Assembly (NCBI RefSeq): GCF_000502875.1
Contig: NZ_AYWX01000001.1
Coordinates: 338,910 to 402,909, forward strand
Direction: 5' to 3'
Length of the DNA: 64,000 bases
DNA from: Mesorhizobium sp. L2C084A000
GTDB lineage: Bacteria; Pseudomonadota; Alphaproteobacteria; Rhizobiales; Rhizobiaceae
Shown: positions 1 to 9,596 of the stretch, one piece after another
How positions within the stretch are numbered: the first letter of the stretch is position 1
Layout of the letters: each line of letters opens with the position of its first letter
Made by a program: the position numbers and the translations under genes
The notes under the pieces: generated by a model
Database searches by the model: none
What the model was told of the DNA's origin: nothing
What the model saw: the letters and a program-made list of their open reading frames with translations, nothing else

Positions 1-26
1 TTCCCTACACGACGCTCTTCCGATCT
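1..26. other. Residual Illumina adapter at contig edge
   Basis: The first 26 bases match the 3' end of the Illumina TruSeq universal adapter / read 1 primer, beginning TTCCCTACACGACGC and ending CTTCCGATCT. They are not genomic. Genomic sequence starts at 27, so the gene that runs off this edge is truncated by the assembly and not by biology. Confidence 0.97.
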
Positions 27-172
27 ATGATTGCCCTGAGCGATCCCGCCGGCAATTCGGGCTCCCACCATTGGGTGAATTCCAGCGTCGTATCCGCCAT
101 GGCGCCGGTTGCGCCAAGCAACCATGCGGCTGCGGCTATTTTCAGCATCGCGGGTTTTATACGAAACGTCAT
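27..172 (-). CDS. Sugar ABC transporter solute-binding protein, N-terminal fragment
   Basis: Only the first 48 codons are present; the rest lies beyond the contig edge. The start at 172 follows a strong AAGGAGGAG ribosome site, which is why it is preferred over an in-frame codon at 229. Residues 1-26 form a Sec signal peptide: basic start, hydrophobic AAAAWLLGAT core, and a likely cut after GAMA. The mature start (DTTLEFTQWWEPE) looks like family 1 solute-binding proteins for sugars. It lies downstream of the UgpC-like ATPase on the same strand and would deliver substrate to that importer. Apparent codons past Ala-Ile are adapter. The substrate cannot be read from this fragment. Confidence 0.75.
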
Positions 173-282
173 CTTCTCCTCCTTCTTTATATTCGACCGC
201 ACAATGCGGCCGATCGTCTGGTTATTCACAAGTCTTCTTATGCAGGTGCCTCACCCTCACCCGCGGGTCTTATCGCTGATAT

Positions 283-1428
<1,146 letters not shown>

Positions 1429-1516
1429 ATTCCTCCCTCCACAAGTCTAAGCCACTGATTTTTATGATTGTCCTCGGCTTATGTTCACCTGCGAAATATT
1501 CCTCGGATAGTTCGGA

Positions 1517-2467
1517 CTAAGTTCCGGTATCGAGCCGCGCATATTTCAGTTCGACTGCCGACGGCGCTTTCGTCGATGCCAGAAGTTCCATGACCTGGTC
1601 GTTGGTCGGAAGCGCCTCGCGTCCGCCCCGCCCCGTTATCGAAAGGGCCGCCGCCGCAGCCGCGAATGCGACCCGGCCTGCGGTGTCGGCCCCGCGCGTT
1701 AATGCAAAGGCATAGGCGCCATGAAAGCAGTCACCGGCGCCGGTCGAGTCGACGACGGCAACCCGGTGCGGAGGCAGGTGCCAGAGCCCTGTCTGGTCGC
1801 GTCCGCGATAGAAGACGCCCCTGCCGCCATCCGTCAGAACCACGGCGGACCGCGACGGCAACCACAATGCGTCGAGTATCTCGGCCGGCGACCGGCGGCC
1901 GGTGGCGGTCCGCGCAAAGCCGAGCGGAAGAATGAGATGGTCGCAGAGCCCGATCAGTCTCTCGGTGGCCGGGCCGTGGCTCCATTCGACATCACCGAGG
2001 ATCGCAAGGCCGAGATCGCGAGCCCGGGCCACGACATCCAGCGACCCGATCCCGTAACTGTCGACGATCAGGACTGTCGCGCGGCTGAGAACCTCGTCCG
2101 GAAAGTCCGGCGCGGTGCCCAGCATCGCTTCGTCGTCATACGCGATGAATCGCTCGCCATCCGAACCGACGGTGATCCGCGAGCGCACCGGGCGCGCGTG
2201 CGGGTGGCGCGGCGCGAACGCGGTTTCAACGCCGCTCGCAACGAGATCGCACAACACGGCGTCGTCGGCGGCATTGCCCAGCCATCCGACGAACCCGGCG
2301 CTTCCGCCGAGCCGCGCGACGGCGGCAAGTGCCGTCGCGACATTTCCTCCGAAAGCTCGGGCACTTTGCAGAACCTTCCCCTTGCCCGCCGACAACGGCT
2401 GATCGACATAGACGATGTCGTCGATCGCAATAGCTCCGAAGCCGAGGATTGAAGGGACGGTGGGCAT
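1517..2467 (-). CDS. PfkB-family sugar kinase
   Basis: A 316-residue ribokinase-family protein that phosphorylates a sugar or sugar derivative with ATP. The N-terminal FGGNVATALAAVARLGG segment (39-55) is the PfkB signature 1 region. The second signature, DSTGAGDCFHGAYAFAL (240-256), contains the anion hole and the catalytic Asp246. It is three bases downstream of the aldolase stop, so both are translated from one message. Kinase followed by class I aldolase suggests phosphorylation of a ketose or ketose-like acid and then retro-aldol cleavage (inference). The exact substrate is not predictable from the sequence. Confidence 0.9.
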   Translation of the reverse strand: MPTVPSILGFGAIAIDDIVYVDQPLSAGKGKVLQSARAFGGNVATALAAVARLGGSAGFVGWLGNAADDAVLCDLVASGVETAFAPRHPHARPVRSRITVGSDGERFIAYDDEAMLGTAPDFPDEVLSRATVLIVDSYGIGSLDVVARARDLGLAILGDVEWSHGPATERLIGLCDHLILPLGFARTATGRRSPAEILDALWLPSRSAVVLTDGGRGVFYRGRDQTGLWHLPPHRVAVVDSTGAGDCFHGAYAFALTRGADTAGRVAFAAAAAALSITGRGGREALPTNDQVMELLASTKAPSAVELKYARLDTGT

Positions 2468-2470
2468 CGT

Positions 2471-3271
2471 TCAGGCACCCGCCTTCGCCAAGGCGTCTTG
2501 CGCCGAAAGGCCGTCATGGATGACGCCTCGAAAGGCGATCGCTGCCTTTTCCGGATCGCCGTGCCCCCAGAGATTGCGGCCCACCACGGCACCGCGCGCG
2601 CCGGCACGGATGGCGTCCGCCGTCTGCTGAAGGGCGCCGAGCAGCGTGTCGGTCTTCGGACCGCCGGCGATCACAACCGGCACCGGGCAGGTCCGAACGG
2701 TCTCTCGAAACGACTCGAAATCGCCCGTGTAACCGATCTTGATCACGTCGACGCCGGACTCGTAGCCGATGCGTGCCGCATAGGCGATCTCGTCGGGGGT
2801 GAAGACGATTTTTGCCCCGTCGGTGAAATCGCGAGGGTAGATATGCGCCACCACCGGCATGCCGTAACGGGCCGCCGCATTCACCGAATCGGTCAGCCAG
2901 CGTATGTATTTGCCCTCGGTCGCGCCGCGCACCGGAATGGCCACGGCCAACGCATCGGCGCCAGCGCGCACCGCATCCTCGGGCGTTCCAATTAGTTCAC
3001 TGATGCGATCGTCCGGGGTGAAGCAGCCGGCCTGGATCACCAGGCAAGCCTTGCCCGCGTATTGCGGCCACAGATGGCGCGCAGTGCCAGGCTGGATGCT
3101 GACGTAGTCGGGTTTGCCTACCATGACGCGTGCAAGCGCGCCCGGCAGGTCGGCAAGACCTCCTTTGCGCACGTCGCCATAGCCGACAAAGTGGTCGACC
3201 GCGCCGCCAAAAAGATTCCCCGACGGATGTGAGAAGAGGCGCGCCAGGCGCACCTTGGTTCCGAGGCTCAT
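2471..3271 (-). CDS. Class I aldolase, DeoC/FbaB/LsrF family
   Basis: A 266-residue TIM-barrel Schiff-base aldolase. The start at 3271 is chosen because MSLGTKVRLARLF begins the conserved domain and GGAGAG lies upstream; in-frame codons back to 3415 add 48 residues with no domain character. Lys178 in DVIKIGYTGD is the likely Schiff-base lysine. IAGGPK (201-206) and AVVGRNLWG (228-236) are the phosphate-binding loops of the FbaB/LsrF group. It is the first gene of the operon, divergent from DeoR. Together with the PfkB kinase it forms the core of a phosphorylate-then-cleave sugar pathway. Alternatives within the family are fructose-bisphosphate, sulfofructose-phosphate or LsrF-like thiolase activity. 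Confidence 0.85.
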   Translation of the reverse strand: MSLGTKVRLARLFSHPSGNLFGGAVDHFVGYGDVRKGGLADLPGALARVMVGKPDYVSIQPGTARHLWPQYAGKACLVIQAGCFTPDDRISELIGTPEDAVRAGADALAVAIPVRGATEGKYIRWLTDSVNAAARYGMPVVAHIYPRDFTDGAKIVFTPDEIAYAARIGYESGVDVIKIGYTGDFESFRETVRTCPVPVVIAGGPKTDTLLGALQQTADAIRAGARGAVVGRNLWGHGDPEKAAIAFRGVIHDGLSAQDALAKAGA

Positions 3272-3347
3272 GAGTCCAAAACTCTCCAATCGATTGATTT
3301 CAAAATCCTGGACCCAGTGTTTGCGAAAGAAAAGACAAATGCAATCT

Positions 3348-3363
3348 TTCGAAAGCTTTCGAA
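3348..3363. promoter_or_regulatory. 16-bp perfect palindrome, candidate DeoR operator
   Basis: TTCGAAAG followed directly by CTTTCGAA is a perfect 16-bp palindrome in the gap between the divergent aldolase and DeoR genes. Related GCGAAAG (3323-3329) and TTCG pieces lie beside it. CTTTCG-type elements are known in operators of DeoR-family sugar-phosphate regulators such as AgaR. Position and symmetry make it the best operator candidate for the neighbouring repressor; binding is inferred. Confidence 0.55.
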
Positions 3364-3432
3364 TTCGCATATTTTTGGTAGAGTGAACCGAAGCCAGGGC
3401 GATCGCTTGGCGCATGGAGGCAAGGACAGGGC

Positions 3433-4194
3433 ATGTTGTCAGAGCAGAGACGCCAGTCGATCCTGGGTGAAGTGCAACGCAGCGGACAGGTTCGCATCAA
3501 GGACCTGTCAGACGATTTTGGCGTGTCGGAAGTCACGGTGCGCTCCGACCTCGAGATACTGGACCGTAAGGGACTGCTGACCAAGACCCGTGGAGGCGCA
3601 GTGACCCGGACCACGGATTCGACCACGGCCGCGTTCGCCCGGCGGATGCAAACGAACCTCGATGCAAAGAAACGCATCGCCCGGGCAGCGGTAGAACTGT
3701 TCGAGGACAACCAATCGGTCATCTTCGACGGCGGCTCGACATTGATGCAGGTTGCCATGCTGTTACCGCCGCTCAGCAATGTCGTGGTCGCGGCCACGGC
3801 GATGAATATCGTGCAGCATCTGATGCATCGGCCCGGGCTCGACGTTCACATGATCGGCGGCCGGGTCTATCCAGACACGGTGAGCACACTGATCACCGAT
3901 GCCGACACGGCTCTCGGCGGCTTGGTAGCGCATCAGGTCTTTGTTGGAGCGCATGCGATTGACTCGTCACTGGATGTGGTCGACGTGAACGAAGACATGG
4001 CGCGAACGAAGCGAAACCTCGTGCGCATGGCCCGGCGCGTTGTCCTCCTTGCGGATTCGAGCAAATGGGGCGTCAGCGGGACCTCAAAGGCCTTTTCGCT
4101 GTCGAGCGTCGATGTCGTGATCACGGACGATGGCCTGTCCGGCGCGATACGCAGCCAGCTTGATAGGACCGGGGCCAAGGTGATCTATGCCTGA
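3433..4194 (+). CDS. DeoR-family transcriptional regulator
   Basis: A 253-residue repressor of the DeoR/GlpR family. Residues 1-58 form the winged helix (RRQSILGEVQRSGQVRIKDL and a recognition helix at VSEVTVRSDLEIL). The remainder is the DeoRC sugar-phosphate sensor related to ribose-5-phosphate isomerase, seen in the IFDGGSTLMQ segment and VGAHAID. AAGGA lies 7 bases before the ATG. It is transcribed away from the aldolase-kinase-ABC operon, and the 161-bp gap holds a 16-bp palindrome. It likely represses that operon and itself, and responds to a phosphorylated intermediate made by the PfkB kinase (inference from the family). Confidence 0.92.
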   Translation: MLSEQRRQSILGEVQRSGQVRIKDLSDDFGVSEVTVRSDLEILDRKGLLTKTRGGAVTRTTDSTTAAFARRMQTNLDAKKRIARAAVELFEDNQSVIFDGGSTLMQVAMLLPPLSNVVVAATAMNIVQHLMHRPGLDVHMIGGRVYPDTVSTLITDADTALGGLVAHQVFVGAHAIDSSLDVVDVNEDMARTKRNLVRMARRVVLLADSSKWGVSGTSKAFSLSSVDVVITDDGLSGAIRSQLDRTGAKVIYA

Positions 4195-4289
4195 CTCCCT
4201 CGCGGTCCCTGGCCACGACGGAAATACCCAATGCGCGCATGACCCACCGGATTCGCATCGGCGGTCGGCCGTTTTTTCATGTCGGTCAT
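4185..4289 (-). CDS. Possible small ORF or gene relic with strong ribosome site
   Basis: A 34-codon reading frame begins at an ATG preceded at optimal distance by GGGAGGAGAA, one of the best Shine-Dalgarno sequences in the window. The product starts MTDMKKRP, is basic and resembles no family I know. It runs antisense into the last 10 bases of the DeoR gene. It may encode a small protein, or it may be the surviving 5' end of a longer gene once divergent from the Gfo/Idh gene. Low confidence. Confidence 0.25.
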   Translation of the reverse strand: MTDMKKRPTADANPVGHARIGYFRRGQGPRGSQA

Positions 4290-4339
4290 TTTCTCCTCCC
4301 AGGGCTGGCAGCCTCCCGATATCGCGCCAGCATTTTCGC

Positions 4340-4386
4340 ATGTTGTATAAAAATTTTACGCGCGTCAATATTTAAAATGTTGTATA
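4340..4386. repeat. Direct repeat ATGTTGTATA x2, candidate operator
   Basis: ATGTTGTATA occurs at 4340-4349 and again, identically, at 4377-4386, 37 bp apart in an AT-rich patch that contrasts with the GC-rich surroundings. It sits 76 to 122 bases upstream of the Gfo/Idh start, where promoter and regulator sites are expected. The cognate regulator is unknown; the LacI protein encoded at 6573-7607 is one candidate. Confidence 0.4.
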
Positions 4387-4461
4387 GCCCTTTGCGAAAG
4401 GGATCCGTTGCCGGCTGGGCGAATCCGGCGGAGCATGGCGCATCGGGAGGTACGATCGAAA

Positions 4462-5610
4462 ATGCACGGGATACCAATGACGAAACTCGGGATCGGCGTC
4501 ATCGGATGCGGCAATATCTCGATGACCTATCTGCGCAATGCCGCCCTCTTCGGCGGCATCGAATTGCGCGCCTGCGCCGATATTTCCGCCGACATGGCGG
4601 CAGTGCGGGCGAAGGAATATGGCATACGGGCACTCGGCGTCGATGCACTGCTGGCCGACCCCGAGATCGATCTTGTCCTCAACCTGACCATTCCGGCGGC
4701 GCATTTCGATATTTCGTTTGCCGCGCTTTCGGCCGGCAAGCACGTCTTCACCGAAAAGCCGCTCGCCACCTCGGCCGCCGATGGACAGCGCCTGGTCAAT
4801 GAGGCGCGGTCGCGCGGCCTGCTGCTCGGCTCGGCGCCCGACACGTTCCTCGGTGCTGCCGGGCGCCGTGCGCGCCGGTTGATGGACCAGGGCGCCATTG
4901 GCCGTCCGGTCACCGGCACCGCCTTCATGATGGGCCGCGGCATGGAGCACTGGCACCCCAACCCGCAATTCTACTACCAGCCAGGCGGTGGCCCGGTGTT
5001 CGACATGGGTCCGTACTATCTGACCATGCTGGTCAATCTGCTCGGCCCGGTCGAGCGCGTCATGGCAATGGCGACACGCGGCCAGGAAGAAAGGCTGATC
5101 ACCGCCGAAGGGCCATTCAAGAACACCACATTCAAGGTCGGCACGCCGACCAATGTGCTGTCGCTGCTCGAGTTCCGCTCCGGCGCGACCGTCACCTTCG
5201 GCGCCTCGTGGGACGTCTTTCGCCACTCCAACCATCCGATCGAACTGCACGGCACGGAGGGCTCGCTGCGCCTGCCCGACCCCGACACGTTCGGCGGCAC
5301 GGTGTCGCTGTCGGAACGCGGCACCGACTGGCAGGATTTCGCCAGCGAGGGCGAGCTCTACGGCGCCCGCAACTGGCCTTACGCGGCACCCGATCGCGCC
5401 AATTACCGCATGCTCGGCGTCGCCGATCTGGTGCGCTCGCTTCAAACCGGCAACACCCCACGGGCCTGCGGCAGCCTTGCGCTGCATGTACTGGAGGTCA
5501 TGGAGGCTATCCTGCGCTCCGGTGAAACACAGGGCTCGGTCGCCATCGCGGGCGATGTCGTGCAGCCGGCTCTGCTGACCGAGGAAGAGGCGAGCAGCCT
5601 GCTGGCCTGA
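4462..5610 (+). CDS. Gfo/Idh/MocA-family oxidoreductase
   Basis: A 382-residue NAD(P)-dependent sugar or inositol dehydrogenase-like protein. Residues 9-20 carry the dinucleotide site (IGVIGCGNIS) and EKP at 98-100 is the conserved catalytic-region tripeptide. The C-terminal half is the substrate and dimer domain. ATG 4462 is chosen because GGGAGG lies 11 bases upstream; ATG 4477 is the alternative. It is followed 10 bp later by an esterase gene and then by a convergent LacI gene. Oxidoreductase plus esterase could process an acylated or lactonised sugar, but the substrate is not known. Confidence 0.87.
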   Translation: MHGIPMTKLGIGVIGCGNISMTYLRNAALFGGIELRACADISADMAAVRAKEYGIRALGVDALLADPEIDLVLNLTIPAAHFDISFAALSAGKHVFTEKPLATSAADGQRLVNEARSRGLLLGSAPDTFLGAAGRRARRLMDQGAIGRPVTGTAFMMGRGMEHWHPNPQFYYQPGGGPVFDMGPYYLTMLVNLLGPVERVMAMATRGQEERLITAEGPFKNTTFKVGTPTNVLSLLEFRSGATVTFGASWDVFRHSNHPIELHGTEGSLRLPDPDTFGGTVSLSERGTDWQDFASEGELYGARNWPYAAPDRANYRMLGVADLVRSLQTGNTPRACGSLALHVLEVMEAILRSGETQGSVAIAGDVVQPALLTEEEASSLLA

Positions 5611-5620
5611 GGGTATGATC

Positions 5621-6562
5621 ATGACGCTCGATCCGGATGCGCTGCGCGTCCTCGAAATTGGTCGTGCAGCCGGCGGCGAGCCATTCGAGACCGGCAGCGT
5701 GGCGGCGGCGCGAACTGCCTACAACGCCTCGTTCCCGGCGCTACAGGGTGAGCACGAGCCGGTCGCTGCGACCCAGGAACGGCAGATCGACGGGCCGAAT
5801 GGGCCTATTGCGCTCCGCATCCATCGCGGCATCGGCGCACCGCAAAGCGGGGCGCCGGCGCTGCTCTATTTGCATGGCGGCGGCTGGGTCATCGGCAACC
5901 TCGATTCGCATGACGAGATCTGTCGCCTGATGGCCAATCTCGGCAACGCCGTCATTGTCTGTCCTGACTATCGCCTGGCACCGGACCATAAATTTCCCGC
6001 CGGGCTCGAGGATTGTCTGGCAACTCTTCGTTTCCTAGCCGAGAACGCCGCCGATCTCGGCATCGACATCAGACGCATCGGTGTGGCCGGCGACAGCGCC
6101 GGCGGCAATCTCGCCGCCGTGCTGGCGCTGCTCGCCCGCGATGGGCTGGCGCCGTCCCTTGCCGCGCAGATCCTGATCTATCCCAACACCGACGCGCGGC
6201 AGACATCCGACAGCTACCGGCGTTTCGGCGACGGCTTCGGGCTCACCGCAACCACCATGGCCTGGTTCCGCGACCATTATTTGCGAACGCCCGACGATAT
6301 CACGGACTGGCGCGTCTCGCCCTTGCTGGCGCCTGCCCTCGCCGGCGCGGCGCCGGCTTTTGTGGCGCTTGCCGGCTGCGACATCCTCGCCGACGAAGGG
6401 GCAGCCTATGCGGCGCGCCTGCAAGCCGCGGGCGTTCCGCTCATCCTGCGGCAATGGCCGGGCCAGATCCACGGCTTCGTCTCGATGGGACGCCATATCC
6501 CCGCTGCCCGGCAAGCGGTGGCCGAGGCGGTGGCCGCCTGGCGCCAGTTCGAGAAAAGCTGA
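5621..6562 (+). CDS. Alpha/beta hydrolase, HSL (hormone-sensitive lipase) esterase family
   Basis: A 313-residue esterase. The oxyanion motif HGGG is at 85-88, the nucleophile Ser159 lies in GDSAGG (157-162), and Asp254 (CDILADEG) and His284 (QIHGF) complete the triad. The start at 5621 has GAGGG at 7 bases; the ATG at 5615 is too close to it. The gene overlaps nothing but is only 10 bp from the Gfo/Idh stop, so the two are likely co-transcribed. HSL-family enzymes cleave short acyl esters. Here the partner could be an acylated sugar that the dehydrogenase then oxidises (inference). Confidence 0.9.
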   Translation: MTLDPDALRVLEIGRAAGGEPFETGSVAAARTAYNASFPALQGEHEPVAATQERQIDGPNGPIALRIHRGIGAPQSGAPALLYLHGGGWVIGNLDSHDEICRLMANLGNAVIVCPDYRLAPDHKFPAGLEDCLATLRFLAENAADLGIDIRRIGVAGDSAGGNLAAVLALLARDGLAPSLAAQILIYPNTDARQTSDSYRRFGDGFGLTATTMAWFRDHYLRTPDDITDWRVSPLLAPALAGAAPAFVALAGCDILADEGAAYAARLQAAGVPLILRQWPGQIHGFVSMGRHIPAARQAVAEAVAAWRQFEKS

Positions 6563-6572
6563 TGCCGGTCGC

Positions 6573-7607
6573 TCAGGCTGACTGACGCATCACCAGGGTG
6601 GCGCCGAGCTTGACGGTGCGCGCCATGCCCTGCTTCGGCGGATCGGCCTCGTCCAGCAAGGCCAGCAGGATCTCGACGCTGCGCCCGGCCATGGCGGCGA
6701 AATCCTGCGCCATGGTGGTCAGCGCCGGGCAGGTGTAGCGGCTCAGCGGATGATCGTCATGCGCGGCAACGCGCAGATCGCAATCGGGCCTGCGGCCGAC
6801 CTTCAGGCCGCGCGAGAACGCAGCCGCCATCACGCCAAAGGCGAGACGATCGTTGGCACACAGGATTGTGCGGCCGGGCAAGGCGCCGGCCTCCAGCATT
6901 TTTTCCGTCTGCTCGTAGCCGATGCGTTCGAAGTCCCAGGTGTAATCGCGGGCGGCCTCGATGACGACCGGCTTGAACCCGGCGGTCTCCATCGCGACGA
7001 TGTAGCTTTCCTGGCGTTCGCCGGAGTTGTGGTTGACGTGTGGGATGTCAAGATAGACCGGCGGCTCACCCGAACGGCAGAGATAGTCGACGATGGTCGA
7101 GACGCTCTGCCGGTTGTCGTTGCCAACGAACGGCGTATCGCCCTCGATATAGGTGTCGAAATAGACGATCGGAATGTCCTGCCCGAGCTTGTCGAAGACG
7201 CCGCGGTCAGAAGCCAGGCCCAGTGGGGCGATGATCGCGCCGGCGACCTTCAGGGACAGCAGCGTCCTGACCGACTCCGCCTCCAGCTTCGGCGAACCAT
7301 GCGAGGAGATGACGATCGGCCAGTAGCCTTCGTCGCGGCAGCGAAATTCGATGCGGCTGACCATCTCGGCGTAGAACGGATCGGTGATCGTCGGCACGAC
7401 GATGCCGATGTTGCGGGTGCGCTTGCGGTTGAGGTTGCGGGCGAAAAGGTTGGGCTGATAGTCCGAGGAGCGCAGGGCGGCTTCGATGCGCGCCCGCGTC
7501 GCCGGCTTCACGCTCGCCGGATCGTCGAAATATTTGGACAGCGTCGGCCGGGACACGCCGCATGCCTGGGCGAAGTCGTCCATCGTGCGGTGTGTCTTCT
7601 CCGCCAT
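6573..7607 (-). CDS. LacI-family transcriptional regulator
   Basis: A 344-residue regulator. An N-terminal helix-turn-helix (TMDDFAQACGVSRPTLSKYF, 8-27) and hinge helix are followed by a periplasmic-binding-like sensor domain starting at NIGIVVPTITDPFY (66-79). LacI proteins normally bind a sugar-derived effector and leave a CG-centred palindrome. It converges with the Gfo/Idh-esterase pair, with 10 bp between stop codons, so it probably regulates that pair in trans or a gene elsewhere. A weak CG-centred site lies upstream of it at 7754-7767. Confidence 0.92.
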   Translation of the reverse strand: MAEKTHRTMDDFAQACGVSRPTLSKYFDDPASVKPATRARIEAALRSSDYQPNLFARNLNRKRTRNIGIVVPTITDPFYAEMVSRIEFRCRDEGYWPIVISSHGSPKLEAESVRTLLSLKVAGAIIAPLGLASDRGVFDKLGQDIPIVYFDTYIEGDTPFVGNDNRQSVSTIVDYLCRSGEPPVYLDIPHVNHNSGERQESYIVAMETAGFKPVVIEAARDYTWDFERIGYEQTEKMLEAGALPGRTILCANDRLAFGVMAAAFSRGLKVGRRPDCDLRVAAHDDHPLSRYTCPALTTMAQDFAAMAGRSVEILLALLDEADPPKQGMARTVKLGATLVMRQSA

Positions 7608-8019
7608 CGATATATTCCTGATCCCCTGCCATGATCGGCCCCGCCACCAGTCATGCGGCCGTTGACCGGATGCGACAATGCTCGACAGAACTTATTCAGT
7701 CAATTTTCACGGTTACCAATAGAGCGCAAAAAAATTGCATGCGTCAAATTATTTGTTAACGTTTAAAGCTGACGTGGCTCGCCGCCGTTTTCCCGCCAAA
7801 CGCTTTCGGACAGCGCTGTTTCGTCGACTTGATCGTCAGTTCGACTATCAAGGGATAGGCTGCAGAAGCTTGCCGCTCGCTCTCGGCTACGGGCCTGCTT
7901 GCCAAATGTCGCCATGCCGCCCATACACGGCTTGGGCAATCGCCTCGCCCGTTCGCCACCTGCCAGGGATACTGTCCGATGTCTGCGACGCCGTGGTCAA
8001 AGCCGTGACGGATTCTTCC
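7608..8019. other. 412-bp gap between divergent lacI-type and rsgA genes
   Basis: No supported gene is seen. The half next to the regulator is AT-rich (7680-7770) and should hold the promoters. TGTTAACGTTTAAA at 7754-7767 is an imperfect CG-centred palindrome (5 of 7 half-site positions match) of the kind LacI-family proteins bind. The reading frame of rsgA stays open back to 7735, but that 95-residue extension has no domain resemblance and is treated as non-coding. Confidence 0.5.
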
Positions 8020-9030
8020 ATGCCATCTCTCGCCAGCCTGGGCTGGACGGATTTTTTCGCTGATCAGCTCGAGCCCGACGACGCCGATCTCGTGCCGACG
8101 CGGATCGCCACCGTCCACCGCGATCGCCTGACCGGCCTGTCGCAGGCAGGGCCGGTCGATCTGACGCTGCCGGCGCAGGCGAACACCGGTGACTATGCGG
8201 TCGGCGACTGGGTGCTGGTCGATGGGCATGAACACCTTGTCCAGCGCCGCCTGTCCCGCAAGACGGTGTTGGAACGCCGCACCCAGGGCGGCAGGGTGCC
8301 GCAGCTTGCCGCGGCCAATGTCGACACGCTGTTCATCGTCACCTCGTGCAATGCCGACTTCAATCCCGCCAGGCTCGAGCGCTACCTGGCGCTGGCCAAT
8401 GAAGCCGGAACGACGCCGGTGATCCTGCTGACCAAGGCCGATACCGCTGAAGACGCCGAGACCTATGAAAGGCAGGCTGCCGCGTTGCAGCGCGGATTGC
8501 CGGTCGTGATGCTGAACCCCCGCACATCGGATGCGGCAACCGCCCTGGCTGCCTGGTGCGGTGTCGGCCAGACGGTGGCGCTGATCGGCTCCTCCGGCGT
8601 CGGCAAATCGACGCTGGTCAACACGCTGGCCGGATCGGCGCAGCAATCGCCGCAACAGACCGGAGGCATTCGCGAGCACGATTCCAAGGGACGCCACACC
8701 ACCACGTCGCGATCGCTGCACGCCATTGCCGGCGGCGGCTGGGTGATCGATACGCCGGGCATGCGGACTTTGCAGGTCAGCGACGTCGCCTCCGGCATCG
8801 ACACGCTGTTTGCCGAAATCACCGAGCTCGCGCCGCTCTGCAAGTTCCGCGACTGCACGCATGTGCATGAGCCGGGCTGCGCTGTGCAGGCTGCCTTAAA
8901 GGCCGGGACGCTCGATCCGGAGCGCCTTGCCCGCTGGCGAAAACTGTCCGACGAGAACCAGAACAACACGCCGGTTCAGAGCGGCCCCCGCGGAGCCAAG
9001 TCTCCCGGCGGTCGCGGGAAGAGGCGTTGA
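8020..9030 (+). CDS. rsgA: Ribosome small-subunit-dependent GTPase A
   Basis: RsgA (YjeQ) is a circularly permuted GTPase that checks the late 30S subunit. In the 336-residue product an OB-fold occupies about 25-90. G4 (TKAD, 138-141) precedes G1 (GSSGVGKST, 190-198) and G3 (DTPG, 244-247), the permuted order typical of the family. The zinc site is Cys274, Cys279, His281 and Cys287, with the 5-2-6 spacing of E. coli RsgA. The start at 8020 matches the usual beginning of the protein. It is a single-gene unit and appears intact. Confidence 0.93.
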   Translation: MPSLASLGWTDFFADQLEPDDADLVPTRIATVHRDRLTGLSQAGPVDLTLPAQANTGDYAVGDWVLVDGHEHLVQRRLSRKTVLERRTQGGRVPQLAAANVDTLFIVTSCNADFNPARLERYLALANEAGTTPVILLTKADTAEDAETYERQAAALQRGLPVVMLNPRTSDAATALAAWCGVGQTVALIGSSGVGKSTLVNTLAGSAQQSPQQTGGIREHDSKGRHTTTSRSLHAIAGGGWVIDTPGMRTLQVSDVASGIDTLFAEITELAPLCKFRDCTHVHEPGCAVQAALKAGTLDPERLARWRKLSDENQNNTPVQSGPRGAKSPGGRGKRR

Positions 9031-9056
9031 ACGGTTGGGGTTGGTCTGGCCTCGGA

Positions 9057-9596
9057 CTAGAGCCGCGCCGTCCCGAAAACCCGATCCCAGAATATCGACG
9101 TCACGCCGAAATTGGCGTTTTCGTCGACATGATGATGCACGGCGTGTCGGCGCTTGAGCGTGTAGAGATAGCTCGGATGGGCGGGGTGCCAGTGATGGAT
9201 CATGTGGTGGATGCTGATGTACCAGAGGTACCCCAGCATCAGCCCGCAGCTTACCGCGCTCGCGGTTGCGAAGTCCGAGACCACCCAAACGGGCACAAAC
9301 GCGATCAGCGCATGCACCCCGAGGCTGAGCCAGGTCGGGGTGCCCACCGAACTGCGCTCCTCGACATGGTGACGATCATGCAGGTCCTTGATGTAGGGAA
9401 TATGGTGAAGAACGAACCTGTGCAGCACATACTCGATCAGCGTCCAGAGGCCTAGACAGGCGAGGACCGTGCCGATCCAGCCTGGTGCACTCTCTTCGCC
9501 GGCCTCGAGCAGCCCGGCCACTGCCAGCACGGCGATTACCAGCGGATACACGACGAAGTCGCTATAGTAGCCAATAAGACCGAGTTGCATCGTCAC
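9057..9596 (-). CDS. Fatty acid hydroxylase / sterol desaturase-family membrane protein
   Basis: A 179-residue integral membrane di-iron protein. The histidine boxes are visible: HRFVLHH (59-65), HDRHH (73-77), HHMIHHWH (130-137) and HAVHHH (151-156), set between hydrophobic segments at about 14-32, 42-58, 90-108 and 114-130. These boxes bind two irons that hydroxylate or desaturate lipid chains. The protein is shorter than many sterol desaturases but typical of the compact bacterial group. The gene stands alone between rsgA and the NUDIX gene; the lipid substrate is not evident. Confidence 0.88.
   Translation of the reverse strand: MTMQLGLIGYYSDFVVYPLVIAVLAVAGLLEAGEESAPGWIGTVLACLGLWTLIEYVLHRFVLHHIPYIKDLHDRHHVEERSSVGTPTWLSLGVHALIAFVPVWVVSDFATASAVSCGLMLGYLWYISIHHMIHHWHPAHPSYLYTLKRRHAVHHHVDENANFGVTSIFWDRVFGTARL

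Noticed and set aside
4372-5622. Long minus-strand frame opposite the Gfo/Idh gene
   Set aside because: Arg/Gly/Ala-rich antisense translation with no motif; the plus-strand gene has full family motifs and a ribosome site.
7735-8019. A 95-codon in-frame extension of rsgA
   Set aside because: No domain character, and the normal RsgA beginning is at 8020. It was kept as intergenic sequence.
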